Below are positions 11,571-22,310 of a stretch of DNA of 64,000 bases, piece by piece. The position numbers and the translations under genes were made by a program. The DNA comes from Antitrichia curtipendula (lineage: Eukaryota; Streptophyta; Bryopsida; Hypnales; Leucodontaceae): contig OX579635.1 in NCBI GenBank assembly GCA_951230915.1, forward strand, positions 29,760,001 to 29,824,000, read 5' to 3'. The notes beneath the pieces were generated by a model. It saw only the letters and a list, made by a program, of their open reading frames with translations. It was not told the origin of the DNA and did no database searches. Numbering within the stretch: the stretch's first letter is position 1; each line of letters opens with the position of its first letter.

Positions 11571-11578
11571 CGTGTTAT

Positions 11579-12141
11579 CTCGGGGAGGTCACTTAGTTCT
11601 ACTACAACAAACCTCGTGCGAACAAATGGTTTCTAATAAACTATAATTTCAACCTAAAATTTTGAGCATTGTTTAATAATGACTATAGGTTTCTATTGCC
11701 AAAATTTCAAACTCAAATAAAATATGAAATGATTTCTAGAAGAGGTTGAAAATGAACTAAAATGGCATGTTTTTCAACTCAAAAAATTATAGAGAACACA
11801 TTTAGATGACCATTGAATCAATATTCAACTCAAAATGAGCTTTCAATAGAGAGTTATTTTAAGGAATTTTTTCTTCATTTTTTAGACAATTTTTTCTTAT
11901 ATAATATAGAGGTGTGAAAGTTATTTTTTAGTTCTATAGTGTATCTTTTTACTTCAAAAATTTGTAACTAATTATCATTAACAAATAAAAATATCAAAAA
12001 TTCAAAACATAAGCTTTCAAAGTAGGAAAATCTATTCATATTTTTTTTATTTTTTTTATTTAAAATTCAAAAAGTAAATAGGGGGTCCAAAGTTTTGATC
12101 GCACGTGGTTTCTAATGGACACTCTAAGTGACTTTCCCGAG
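11579..12141. mobile_element. 8-bp-TSD MITE, family T copy 1
   Basis: It is flanked by a perfect CGTGTTAT duplication (11571-11578 and 12142-12149). The ends start CTCGGGGAGGTCACTTAG on the left and CTCGGGAAAGTCACTTAG as the inverse of the right. They continue with TCGTGCGAACAAA and ACGTGCGATCAAA, an imperfect TIR of about 48 bp. Length is 563 bp with no coding frame. A second copy lies inverted at 55460-56389. An 8-bp TSD points to hAT-type (or P-type) mobilisation, but the CTCGGG terminus is not a textbook hAT end. Confidence 0.75.
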
Positions 12142-12299
12142 CGTGTTATGCAATTATTATGGCAGAGTATGATTTTTAACTTATGGGGATTGTACTTACA
12201 TTAATTTACTAAAATTTATGGATGCTTCAAAAAACTTAGATAGAGTAGAAACAAAACAAGTTGTAATTTATGCTTTTAGTTTTAATCAAATTACAATAA

Positions 12300-12703
12300 G
12301 GTAGAACTACCCATTACCACCCCGATTCGCAATCTAACTATATTGGGGCCAACTCTAGGAAGACACATATTTTTCAGAGGTGTGCTTTTGTTTCAAGAAT
12401 CAAACCCAAATGGAATTATAATTTTTTGATAAAAATTGTAATTACTGTGAATTTCTGAAGTGAAATTGCACAACCGCTACTAGATTGGATTCATAGACGT
12501 CCTCTTACAACTCAATACCGCTTTCCAATGTATCTAATAGCACTTGAAGATCCACCAATCATTAATTGACACTTTATTTTTTAATAGCATTAATAAACTA
12601 CTGTTGTCAAAATTTGAAGCGGATTTGCATGTTTTTCTGACGGAATTGGGACAAAGTTGTAGACCACGGATTTGAATCACTGACGGAATTGGGTAGTTCT
12701 ACC
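12300..12703. mobile_element. Small TIR element, class unknown
   Basis: GGTAGAACTACCC (12300-12312) is exactly inverted at 12691-12703, and both arms are preceded outward by TAA/TTA. CTGACGGAATTGGG occurs twice near the right end (about 12640 and 12680). 404 bp, no coding capacity. The flanking TAA and TTA are inverse rather than direct copies, so no TSD is proven. Confidence 0.45.
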
Positions 12704-13990
12704 TTAATGATATTTTGAATTTATGATCGAGTTTGATCAAACTGCATCTAATTTTTTGAGACAAACTTTAATTCTTTATATTCATTTCAAGCTTCAAATT
12801 GTAAATTTTATAGTTTTATTAAACTACTATGTTTTGAATTTTGACTTATTCATGGGCACAAATTCAATACACCAATTAGTACAATTGTTTTTTTAAATAA
12901 ATATTCTATATTTTGGCTTCAAGCTATGAATTTGTGTAATTACTAAAGGACTTGTGAGAAACTGTCACTTATCAATTCTTTTGGCACCTTAAGGTTATTG
13001 CAACTCAATTGGCACTTATGGAGAGTGTTGTAAAATTCTAAATTTTAGCCATAAATGTTATATTTTTTCTATATTTTCTATTTTTTTTTCATTGCTCAAA
13101 TACAACAATTCAACATTTTTATTGTAGAAAAAATAAATTTTGAAATCTCGGTGCTTTTCATTTATTTTTTTGACATTTTATTTTTATCATTGTTATATAA
13201 GGTATATAAGTTTTTTTCAAAGTATATTCAAGTTCTAGTTTTTGGACTGTTAGTTTTCAATCCAAGCATGGACATTGTACCAAATTGTAAAATTAAAATC
13301 TACATCCTGTGATTTCATTGAATGTTCAAGTTGACATACATCCAAAGTCAAATATATAAAAAATAGAAATAAAACTATTTTGACTAATCAAAACTCACAA
13401 ACAATATAGAAATTTACTTTGATTTATTATTGTATTTGGTATATAAATGAATTAAAAAATTTAATCATTTACTTCAAATTGTTGTAATTCACATTTTTTA
13501 CATGTAATTCTTGATAAAAAAAATATATTGTTTTGCACATTTGGATGGCTCAAAATGCAAAGCAATTTTAGAGGTTTAACAAGCAATGTGTAAGCTTGTA
13601 GTAGGCACTAATTTTTGAAGATGGCATACTTGTAGTGGAAATATCTTTTAGTTATCCAATATCCAAATATGGATTTCTTAAACCTATTTCATGTTGTTTT
13701 GTGATTAGCTTCCATTGATTATATTCTTGATTTTTAATATTTTATTAGTAATATGTTCACTTTAATTAGCACCTTGTATATAGTGTACAACCAATTACTA
13801 CCTCTTTTGAGGTGATAGTTTGAGGTGATAGTGTAAAACCGTGTACAAATGCAATAATAGGGGAGTTAGAAAATAAACTTTACACATGTGGCACATTGGA
13901 ATTGCCGGAAATGATTTTCATTTCCTTGTATTGCATTTCACGTATTGAAAGGTATTATACGAAACACAAGAAGTGTTTTGATGATCATAA
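12704..13990. other. Intergenic, nothing recognised
   Basis: AT-rich, with poly-T-driven open frames (for example 13055-13312) that encode only low-complexity Phe/Ile/Tyr. No structure seen. Confidence 0.5.
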
Positions 13991-14254
13991 TTACACTAAA
14001 AGACTATTGTAAGCATCACGGTTACTGTAAACCAATAGAATATAGATAGGAGAAGATGCATTTTTTGCTCTGCCCTCACCATCACTCTCTACCAATCGGA
14101 TAGGACATGCAATCCCATCTTCAATATCATCTAGCATAATGACATTGTCCGTTAACTTCACCTGCTGCCATTCCTCTCCCAAAACAATTCCTACAAGAAC
14201 CCCAAGTTCATAGCAATATTCAATATTCTTTTCTTTGTAGAATAATATATTCAA
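13991..14254 (-). pseudogene. Possible gene fragment, 87 codons
   Basis: This minus-strand frame has a balanced, globular-looking composition (segments such as LGEEWQQVKLTDN and DDIEDGIACPIRLVESDGEG) and is less AT-rich than its surroundings, unlike most open frames here. I do not recognise the family. There is no second exon or splice pattern I can defend, and an ordinary Met start is followed by a lysine-rich stretch. It may be a captured or decayed exon, or chance. Confidence 0.25.
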
Positions 14255-14292
14255 GCATTGAATAAATATAGTTATATTAATAAAATCTTTTA

Positions 14293-14516
14293 CTCCCTTC
14301 TTGTCCCAAAATGATCTTCTAGTTCCCCTTAATTTTGTTGCAAATAAATTGAATAATGCACTTTGAAAAGGCCTACAAAACTCAAAGTTTTAGAACAATA
14401 AGAGTGCGTTGAACTCTACTTAAAGCTCAAAATGGGTTGAAATAAGTAATGTTATTTTCAGCAAAAAAATCCCAAACATATAGTCCAACGGGAAGATTGT
14501 TTTGAGACGGAGGAAG
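14293..14516. mobile_element. Stowaway-like MITE
   Basis: The left end is TA|CTCCCTTCTTGTCCCAAAAT. The right end is ...GAGACGGAGGAAG|TA, whose inverse reads CTTCCTCCGTCTCAAAA. The pair matches the Stowaway consensus (CTCCCTCCGT-) with a TA duplication (14291-14292, 14517-14518). The arms extend about 30 bp. At 224 bp it has the usual size. Stowaway elements are moved by Tc1/mariner transposases and are best known from plants. Confidence 0.7.
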
Positions 14517-14518
14517 TA

Positions 14519-15621
14519 TTTATTTCACTAAATTTCTATATCTTCTCAATAGCTTCTCAAACTTCCATTACAACAAGTACAAAGTTGTAATTGCACACAT
14601 ATTGATTGTCAATAATATACCAACAAAGAAAATAATCTTTATGAGAATTTTATAAATAAATTAAAAATCCATTTAAAATAGGATAATCACTATTTCATGT
14701 TGATTAACAATTAGTATCAAATCAAATATATTTTAGTTAAGTTCAATAGATGAATGTTTTTGAATAATTTAAAACAATATATCAGTAATAAGTGAATGAC
14801 ATAATATATAATATATTTTTTAATTGAAAAATATATAACAAATTAAATGATTATAAATTACCATCAATGAGTCTTTCACTAGATAAAAATTAGATGTAGC
14901 TTCCAATTCTTTTATATCTTTTTTGATGGCGTTAGTATCAACTTTGCAATATATATTGTTTTTGGTGTCTATTTTTTTCCAATATTCATCATTTTACAAA
15001 TAGTGTTGGAGATGTACAATGACACCAGTCCAAAAAGATGTTCTTCAAGCATTATATTAAATTTAAAAAAAAAATTTAATACTTTCATTCAACAACTCTG
15101 GTAAATATTAAAAAAATTATCATTCATACTTCATTAGAAAAAAATTTGGTCATTTCTACTTTTTAAATGCATTTCAAAATGTTAAGTTTAAATAACATTT
15201 TAAATAACCTATATTTAAATTTGATGTTCAATTTTTTTAAACCATGTAGTGGAAGTGTAGGAAGTTTTTCTTCAACTTTCTTCCTTCTTGTTAGAATTGC
15301 CAACTTCTCTGCTATTAACATTTCCATTGTGGTTGCAATGGAGCCTTAATAAGTGAATTCAAATATGGTATTTTAAACTTTTGAATGTATATTTGGCCTT
15401 CACAATTGATGTTGTAATTATTTAGGTATAATGCAAACCCTTTATGAAAATCTACAATTATAATCAAAATTAATGAATTACTCCTTAAAAAAATAAAATT
15501 GCATCAAACTAAAATGGAATTCCTCTCTTTGATACGTTTTGTTGATAAACTTCATTGCCACCAAATAAGTTGCAAGGGCAGGCATGAGCTAATACTAACG
15601 GCTTCTTCTTCAAGTCAAATT
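14519..15621. other. Intergenic, nothing recognised
   Basis: AT-rich sequence with no coding frame of protein-like composition. Confidence 0.5.
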
Positions 15622-15775
15622 GAATCACACGACTTTTCTTTTCTTTTCAGAGCACACGGCACGGTTATTGATTTTTCAAGGGAAATATTGTTTTCTTTTT
15701 GAATCGCATGGTTGTTGATTTTTGAGAAGGGATATATTGTTTTCTTTTCAAATCACACGGCTGTTGATTTCTTTT
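15622..15775. repeat. Short tandem repeat, about 48-bp unit
   Basis: CACGGTTATTGATTTTTC (about 15660), CATGGTTGTTGATTTTT (about 15707) and CACGGCTGTTGATTTC (about 15756) each precede an AGGGAAATATTGTTTTCTTTT-type block, giving about three imperfect units of 47-49 bp. Confidence 0.65.
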
Positions 15776-16635
15776 TTTTCACTTAGGGAGCAAGGTGGGG
15801 TTGCCTGACTCTTTTCAAGAGATAATAGTGGAGATGCCTTTTAGAATTGTAGTTTCTATACGAGTGTCATGAACCCGTGACCTTGCATCTAAATAACTCT
15901 AGTCCTATAATATTCACTTACTTTTGTTTAGGTCTCACTTCCTCCCATTCACCACAGATCTGTTAGGCAAGATTTTAATCAAATTAAAATTTGTTCTAAA
16001 GATATACAATTTTTTTCTACAAAGTATTTGACAATAGATTCTTCTCTAATTAGCAAAAGAAATTGTTGAATTCTTGCAAAATCTTGTGATGCTATAACTA
16101 TTTTGGATAAATTTATAAATCTTTAATTGAATTAATGCATTTCCATAATTTTGCATGTTTCATTATATGAAGATTGCATTCTATACTGCCCAAAATAAAT
16201 TAAATGAAATAGGAAATATAAGTGCAAAGCCTCCCTCTCCTTTGTCCACACTCCTTGCCCTAAAAAGCAAACTTTTTGGTCCAAAGTATTGATCATGAAA
16301 AACTAATGCGTGTCCTATGAATTGATGAAATGTCAAAAAAATTATTGAATTTTGAAACAACAAGAATGTAAACAAACAAACAAACTATTTCATAGTAATA
16401 TTGAAAACAATAATTAGAGTAGGTGACTGAAAAAATGATTGAATATGAGAAATGAAGGATAATAGCCAACAAATCTCTGAAACTTTCAAAATACTGCTCA
16501 CTAGATCAAAGATATTGCTCTGCATATTTAATATCACACTAGTATGCCTTGTGCCATTGCCACAACCATTACTATGTCATTTGTAATTGCTACAAAAGTG
16601 ATGGCTAAGCCTTCCTTAATCTCCTTTCATACACA
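15776..16635. other. Intergenic with one dispersed repeat
   Basis: About 16475-16545 (CTGAAACT-TC-AATACTGCTCACT) matches 18478-18555 at roughly four of five bases. Otherwise nothing is recognised. Confidence 0.45.
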
Positions 16636-16754
16636 TTTTTCAATCCTTTAAATATGACAAATCATTTGTAGCACTAACGTTTAATATCATATATTCTATA
16701 AATTTTATATTATATTTTTTTCAATCCTTTAAATATGACATATCATTTGTAGCA

Positions 16755-16819
<65 letters not shown>
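16636..16819. repeat. 80-bp duplication and (TA)n microsatellite
   Basis: TTTTTCAATCCTTTAAATAT-GACA-ATCATTTGTAGCACTAA occurs at about 16636-16680 and again at 16717-16760. The second copy runs straight into about 30 TA units (16759-16819). Confidence 0.85.
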
Positions 16820-16825
<6 letters not shown>

Positions 16826-17630
16826 TATTTATTTATATTTAAAAAAAATGTTTGGCATACAAATAGAAAAAATTTAAAAAATAAATTTTAAAATTAAAAT
16901 TAAAAACAAAATAAAAGGTGAAAAAGTAGTATCAACAAACAAACAAATTTTAAAAGTAAAAGTAAAGGTTAAAGTAAAATATCAACAAGTATTTATTAAA
17001 GTAGAAGTAATTGTAAAAGTATTGGCTTGATGCCATGGTGACTGAAGTGTTCTCTAGCTCAATTGGTATAGCTTGACAACTATAGCTAGATGGTCCAGTG
17101 GCAAAACTGTTTATAAATTTTTTCTGGCATACCAAAAGAGCAAAAGTATTGGCAATTTGTTTTTAAATAAAATTAAAGAAAAGGTAGAAATAAAATATTG
17201 GTAAACATTTTAAAAAGTAAAAATAAAAATAATCATAAAATTATTGGATTAATGTTGTGGTGACCAAATCGTTCCATGGCTTGATGGCCTAATGTTTCTC
17301 CGCAACCAAATTCCTAATTTCTATTCAATTTTCTAATTTTTGATGAGATTAAAACTTGAAAATTCAATATCTTTTGTCCTATCAATGGAACGCTTTAAAC
17401 TATCTTTCACGCACACACACTCACCAAGGATTTTTTGGCTACACCAAATGTGCCTTTGTCATCTCAACAAGGTCATTGAGATCCCCATGTCATCACTAAT
17501 ATACATACATATAAACAACCACATGTTTAATCTCCAAATGACCAAGAATATGTTTATGAACGCAAGACATCTCATGCAACTTTCTACTAAGTCATTTTTG
17601 GTTGGATGTTCATGAAATTCGGACACAACG
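16820..17630. other. Gene-free, weakly duplicated
   Basis: Poly-A-rich sequence. 16990-17060 and 17210-17275 are weak copies of each other (AAGTATTGGCTTGATGCCATGG versus AAATTATTGGATTAATGTTGTGG). TAGCTCAATTGG at 17055-17066 matches the tRNA/SINE A-box consensus, but no B box follows. Confidence 0.35.
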
Positions 17631-17639
17631 TGAACCTCC

Positions 17640-18455
17640 TTGGTGAAAAACTATTTTTTTTTCCGATCGGGTATCTAGATCCAAAGTTATGATGCCCTAA
17701 ACTTTTTAGGTAGCTTGGGCAATTTGAGAATCTTTTAGGAATCTTTTGTAAAGAAACTCATCAACTTTTGAAATTTGGCATGTATGTAACTAATAAAATA
17801 TGGCATACAATCGTCAAAAAAAACAAATCTCATTCTAAGGGGAGTCATTCTTTGTTAGCTATATTGAGGCAATTTCAAGAAAAAAAAAATTCTTCTAACT
17901 TCAAGCCCTATTATCTTGCAATTTGTAAAGTCAAAATTCTTGAAATTTTTTCTACATATTCCATATTTTTTTCTCTAATTTTTACCGTTTGGATTTCAAA
18001 TTTAAAAAATTATTGTTGAACAAGAAATCATCAAAATATGACTCATGTATTGCCAATTCACTTAACCTCCTTGCATTGCAGGATGATTTAGTATAAGCTA
18101 AACATCTCAATTGCTTCTAGAATTTTGCATGAGTGAATCTAACATCATATGCTTATGAATGGTCAAAATCTTCATTTTTGTATACAAAAAAATTTTACCC
18201 CAAGAGGGCCTAAGGTCTAATGACCCTGTTTTGCAGGATTGAAAAAAAAAATTACCACTTCAAATGCTATAATCTTTCAATCCACGCAGGCAATTGAGCT
18301 GGAATTTTTCCCGCACTCGTTGGTCAAATACTTTACTTCTATTTTCTACAGTTGAAATTTCTATGTTTCAATTTTGATTTTTGAATAACATACCAAAAAC
18401 CCGCAGTTTTTGACAATGTCTCCCTGAGAAAAAAACTGGGTCCTTCAGGGGTTAA
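17640..18455 (+). mobile_element. Decayed TTAA-family element K4
   Basis: The right end TCCTTCAGGGGTTAA (18452-18455 = TTAA) and the block TCTTTCAATCCACGCAGGC (about 18272) are those of the family. Upstream, AAAGTTATGATGCCC and GGGCAATTTGAGAATCTTTT match the middle of K1. I could not find the left TTAACCCC end, so the start is approximate. Confidence 0.4.
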
Positions 18456-18477
18456 ATAGTATATAGATTTCTGACAG

Positions 18478-19841
18478 TTATAGCTGGCAAAGCTCTGAAA
18501 CTCCCGGAACGCTGCTCACTGGACCAGAGACGTTGCTCTGGACATTTAATACCATATTCTGATAGTTACAGAGGACTGAAAGTCTGAAAGTTATAAGCAG
18601 AAGGAGTCTTAATTTTTGGTAATTCATGATATTAATTTTTCTGGCAGTACTTGGTTGTGTATCAATTGGTTAGCAAAAGAATAAAGCATTTTCATTTGTG
18701 TCAAAAGAGAAGAAAAAGAAAGAAAGAAACAGAAAAGAATAAAGCACTCATTTGTGAAGATAAATGGGCAGGCTAGTCAGTACAAGAACATGACATGCCC
18801 AGAGCTATCAATGCTCATGCTGACTACGGTTGAAGGAACAAGTTTGCAGTTGACCAATTCTCTAAACATCAAATTCACAGCTAAAATTAAATCCATCATG
18901 GGCAGGGTTATATAAGATAAATTGCGATTCAGTATAAGTTACTGATTGGCAACAAATACTGTACTGGTATACTTTGTTGGTCAAGTATGTACTTTTTTGG
19001 GTTCAAAGACGGAGGGTACTTTCTTTCAGCATCAACCATGCATGTGCCTCCAGCAGAAGCAAATGGCTACGCTCTGCTAGTAGACAATTCAGGGTGTTTT
19101 TTTTCTCATTTTTTTTATGAAGTGCCAAAGTGGTGAAATAAAATGTTACAGTGGTGCTCCCAATTTTGACATTCATTCACATATTGGACAGAAAATATAA
19201 CATTAGCCCAATTACATGTCCATAATTATGTTTTCATCCAAAATTTGGTGATTTCATTCAAGATTTTTTTTAAATCAAAGACTTTTGACAAAAAAATTCA
19301 CAGTTATGTTGCCATTTTTTAGTCATTTTTTTTTATAGAAGGCTGCCTTGTAGATAATCTTTACTTTCTTTAAGTTTTCTTCAGAAAATAAAAACCAAAA
19401 CAATTTGCTCTCTTACTACGTGCAAAAATATATGAACCCTAGAAGGATGGAGCCTAAGACTGTGGAGTCAACCTTCGACACCTTTCAAAATCTATGTTCC
19501 ATTTGGGGCACTATAGGAATGAATTTACTTAGTTACATTTTTCAGTGATGAAATCATGTTTCTCTTACAAGTTTTAAAATTATGAGATCTTTATGTGGCA
19601 ATTAGAAATGAAGCTCATTTTTGAAGAGAAAGTGAAAAAAATTCATCTTAAATACAAAATACATTTTTAAAATCTGAAACTTTCACCAAAGGTCTATATC
19701 TTACATGATATCTTAGTAAAGAATATCATGGTATAAACCATATTTTTGTGTCAATATATAATTGAAAACAATAGACTATGATTGTGCACCCAAAATTAAT
19801 CTTGCAATAAAATACTTGATCTTTGGAAGTGTTTTGTAATT
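18478..19841. other. Gene-free; partner of the repeat at 16475
   Basis: 18478-18555 (CTGAAACTCCCGGAACGCTGCTCACT) is the less mutated copy of 16475-16545: positions that are C or G here are often T or A there. The remainder holds nothing I recognise. Confidence 0.45.
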
Positions 19842-21387
19842 TTAACCACTGACTCCTAAAGTCTTTTATGTTTAGAGGCCCAAAATTGCTTCAAAATATT
19901 GATCTCTGAAGCATTTCCAAAATCTTTATTTATATTTATTTTTTAACAAATCCAATCATAGGAATCCTTTGGTTAACTTGCTAGAATACACCTTCTCAAA
20001 ATTTCAAAATAAAAAACCTTATCAGTTGCAAGATTATGATGCTTCAATTTCAAATAGAAGTATTTTCAACTCTTCTCAAATGGTTAGATTCTAACTTTCA
20101 AACTTTTTACTCAAAATATTTAGATCCTACAACAAGCAATTTTCTATAATATGTTGAAGAAATATGTTGAGAATACATATAAAAAATTTGCAAAAAAATT
20201 ATTTCATATTTATACATGAAAACAATAGTAAGTAGAAAGAAATAGAGAATGATTTATATTTCAAAATTGTTGAAATTTTACTTATGAAATTGAAAAACGC
20301 CAATTCTAGTGGTTGTAATGTTGTATTAATCCCTAAAGTCCCATTGTCCCCTCAGGGGACAAAATGGATTTTGGAAAAGCTCCTATAGTCTCAATATTTC
20401 TTGTGATTTTATAAAAAAGAATTGTAAAGACAAAAAAAAACACTAGTTCCTTGAAAATATAACTTTTATTTCAATTGAAGCCCATGAGCAAGAGTTATGG
20501 CACAAAAAACCCTTTTTTGAGTTTGGTGGGTAGAAAAAACTCTTCAAAAAAAACTTAAAGTAAAATCTTTTAAATTTTGTTTTGTAAAGATTATGTTTTT
20601 ATGTACATAATAAGATTTTATTTATTCCATTTGGATTTGGTATGTGAAAGTTATAGACAATCTTGTTTTGGGAGCAATTAGAGCATCTTCTTGAAAAAAT
20701 AACTTGTAGGATTCATTTCTGACCTCAATTTTTTTAATTTAAAAAGAAGAAGTTTCACAAGGTTAAGATTTTTTTCTAGATCAATCTCATTGTTGAGATT
20801 AGTGTATTTCAATTCCATCTCAGAGCTATAAACAATTTAGATTTTCTTTCAATCTCAAACCTACTTCCGCTTAACAATTTTTTAATGAGTGAAAATTAAT
20901 TGTGTTTTTAATTTTTTTTTCTCTAGACTCTCAACTCAATTATTTATCATATAAATTTATAAATTAAAAATCAATAGAGAAAAAATTATATGTTATGAAG
21001 GTTCAAAGCCAATAAATGTAGGTGAGAAGGTGCAAAAATACTTGTTTCCTTCCTTTAAACGCAAATATCTTGCAATCTACATAGTCAAAGTTTGTGAAAT
21101 TTCTTCCACATATTCTTCTCCTAGTCTATTACAAGATCATACGGTTAGATATGCAAAACAAACATTAATTTTATTTATTTTTCTCTTTGCTATAGAAAAG
21201 GTAGTTTTGAGTGGTGTTTGATAGAAAAGAGGCCTTGGGACTTTAAGGGTTAAAAAATCTACATTTTATCATTTTAGTTTTTCCAAAAATACTAAAAATT
21301 GAGTTAAATAAAGAACTTCAAATTTTAGTTAAGAGTAGAGACTCCGTAACTGCCTACAAACTAAAATTCTTGATAACTTTCATCTCC
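19842..21387 (+). mobile_element. Long TTAA-family element K10, interrupted by K5 and K6
   Basis: The left end is TTAACCACTGACTCCTAAAG. From about 20215 the text follows K7 (GTAAGTAGAAAGAAATAGA, AATGATTGTAATGTTG-). It is interrupted by K5 at a TTAA, then continues after 21253 (TTTTTCCAAAAATACT, AAATTGAGTTAAATAAAG-ACTTCAAA, GACTCCGTAACTGCCTACAAAC) exactly where K7 continues at 33330-33430. K6 interrupts it again at 21388. Non-coding. Confidence 0.55.
20326..21253 (+). mobile_element. TTAA-bounded element K5, nested in K10
   Basis: The bounds are TTAATCCCTAAAGTCCCATT and GGACTTTAAGGGTTAA. The sub-terminal palindrome TGTCCCCTCAGGGGACA lies at about 20345. The body matches K2 (ACTTGTAGGATTCATTTCTG) and K1. 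The host sequence can be read across the insertion by comparison with K7, which shows one TTAA gained on insertion. 928 bp, no transposase. Confidence 0.7.
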
Positions 21388-22155
21388 TTAACCCCTAAAG
21401 GACCAAAGTGCATTTTTTTGGCAACATAGTGATTTTGGACAACTTACTATGTGTGGAATTTTTCTTTATTTTTCTTTAAATTTTTAAACAACATTCTTTC
21501 AATGAGTAGCTTTAAGGTCCAACAATTTTTATAACTTTTGACTACATTGTCAATAAGTTATTGAATGATATGTAGTTTTCATTGCTTGGCGGGCAGCCCA
21601 GGCAACAAAAAAATCTTCTTTAAAAATCACTTTTTGTAAATTAAAAATTTGAAATTGGTTTTGTGGATTTCTTTATACATGGAAAACTTCAAATAATTCC
21701 ATTTTGATTAATGAGATGAAAGTTATAAGGAGTTTTAGTTGAAGGTAGTTTACAAGTAGTTATGAAATCTCTGTTCTAAAATAATCTTTGAAGTCCTTTA
21801 TTTTACTCTATTTTTAATCTTTTTGAAAAAAAATAAAAACATTAGGTTTAGATTGTTTATTAAAACATTACCACCATTGGGAGTGGAATTTTTCAATTCC
21901 ATAAATAAATGGTTAACAAGTTAGTATTTTGAATCCTTCTCTACTTCTTTCCACTTACTAATTTTTTTTAATATGTTGTACAATTCCAAATGATCTAAAA
22001 TTTTTCAAGCATGTGGCCAACTTTCCTTGGAGAATGAATCTACAGAATTATAACAATTTTAGAATTTTTTTCCTAAAGATCTTAAAAAAGTGATTTTTTA
22101 GCTGCTTGGATTGCCGAGTTGAAAAAACCCTATATATCATATCAAAACTTTTTAA
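21388..22155 (-). mobile_element. Rearranged TTAA-family element K6
   Basis: It begins TTAACCCCTAAAGGACCAAA, the inverse of the right end of K7. It continues as the inverse of K7 (GGCAACATAGTGATTTTGG, GGCGGGCAGCCCAGGCA, CAATTCCAAATGATC) to about 22050. The GCTGC-TTGG-TTGCC / CATATCAAAACTTTTTAACC block then reappears in the forward orientation (22085-22150). That makes an internal inverted duplication. No closing TTAA was found. Confidence 0.5.
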
Positions 22156-22310
22156 CCATATAGTCAACTAGATTTTTGAAATTATGGCTAATTGTCTCTT
22201 ATAGTGTGAAAGCGGACTAGTTGTCAATCCATTTTCATTTGGTGGTGTTAATTGAGTCAAATTGTCTTTGTAAGAAGATATAGATGCATAACACCATAAG
22301 TAGCTTGGAT
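22140..22310 (+). repeat. Dispersed repeat M, copy 1
   Basis: ATAGTCAACTAGATTTTTGAA through GTGTGAAAGC, CTTGTCAATCCATTTTCATT and GAGTCAAATTGTCTTTG matches 32645-32793 closely. Class unknown. No termini defined. Confidence 0.6.

Noticed and set aside
17055..17066. TAGCTCAATTGG, a perfect Pol III A-box match, as a tRNA or SINE head
   Set aside because: No B box (GGTTCGANTCC) and no cloverleaf follow. A 12-base match is expected by chance in long AT-rich DNA.
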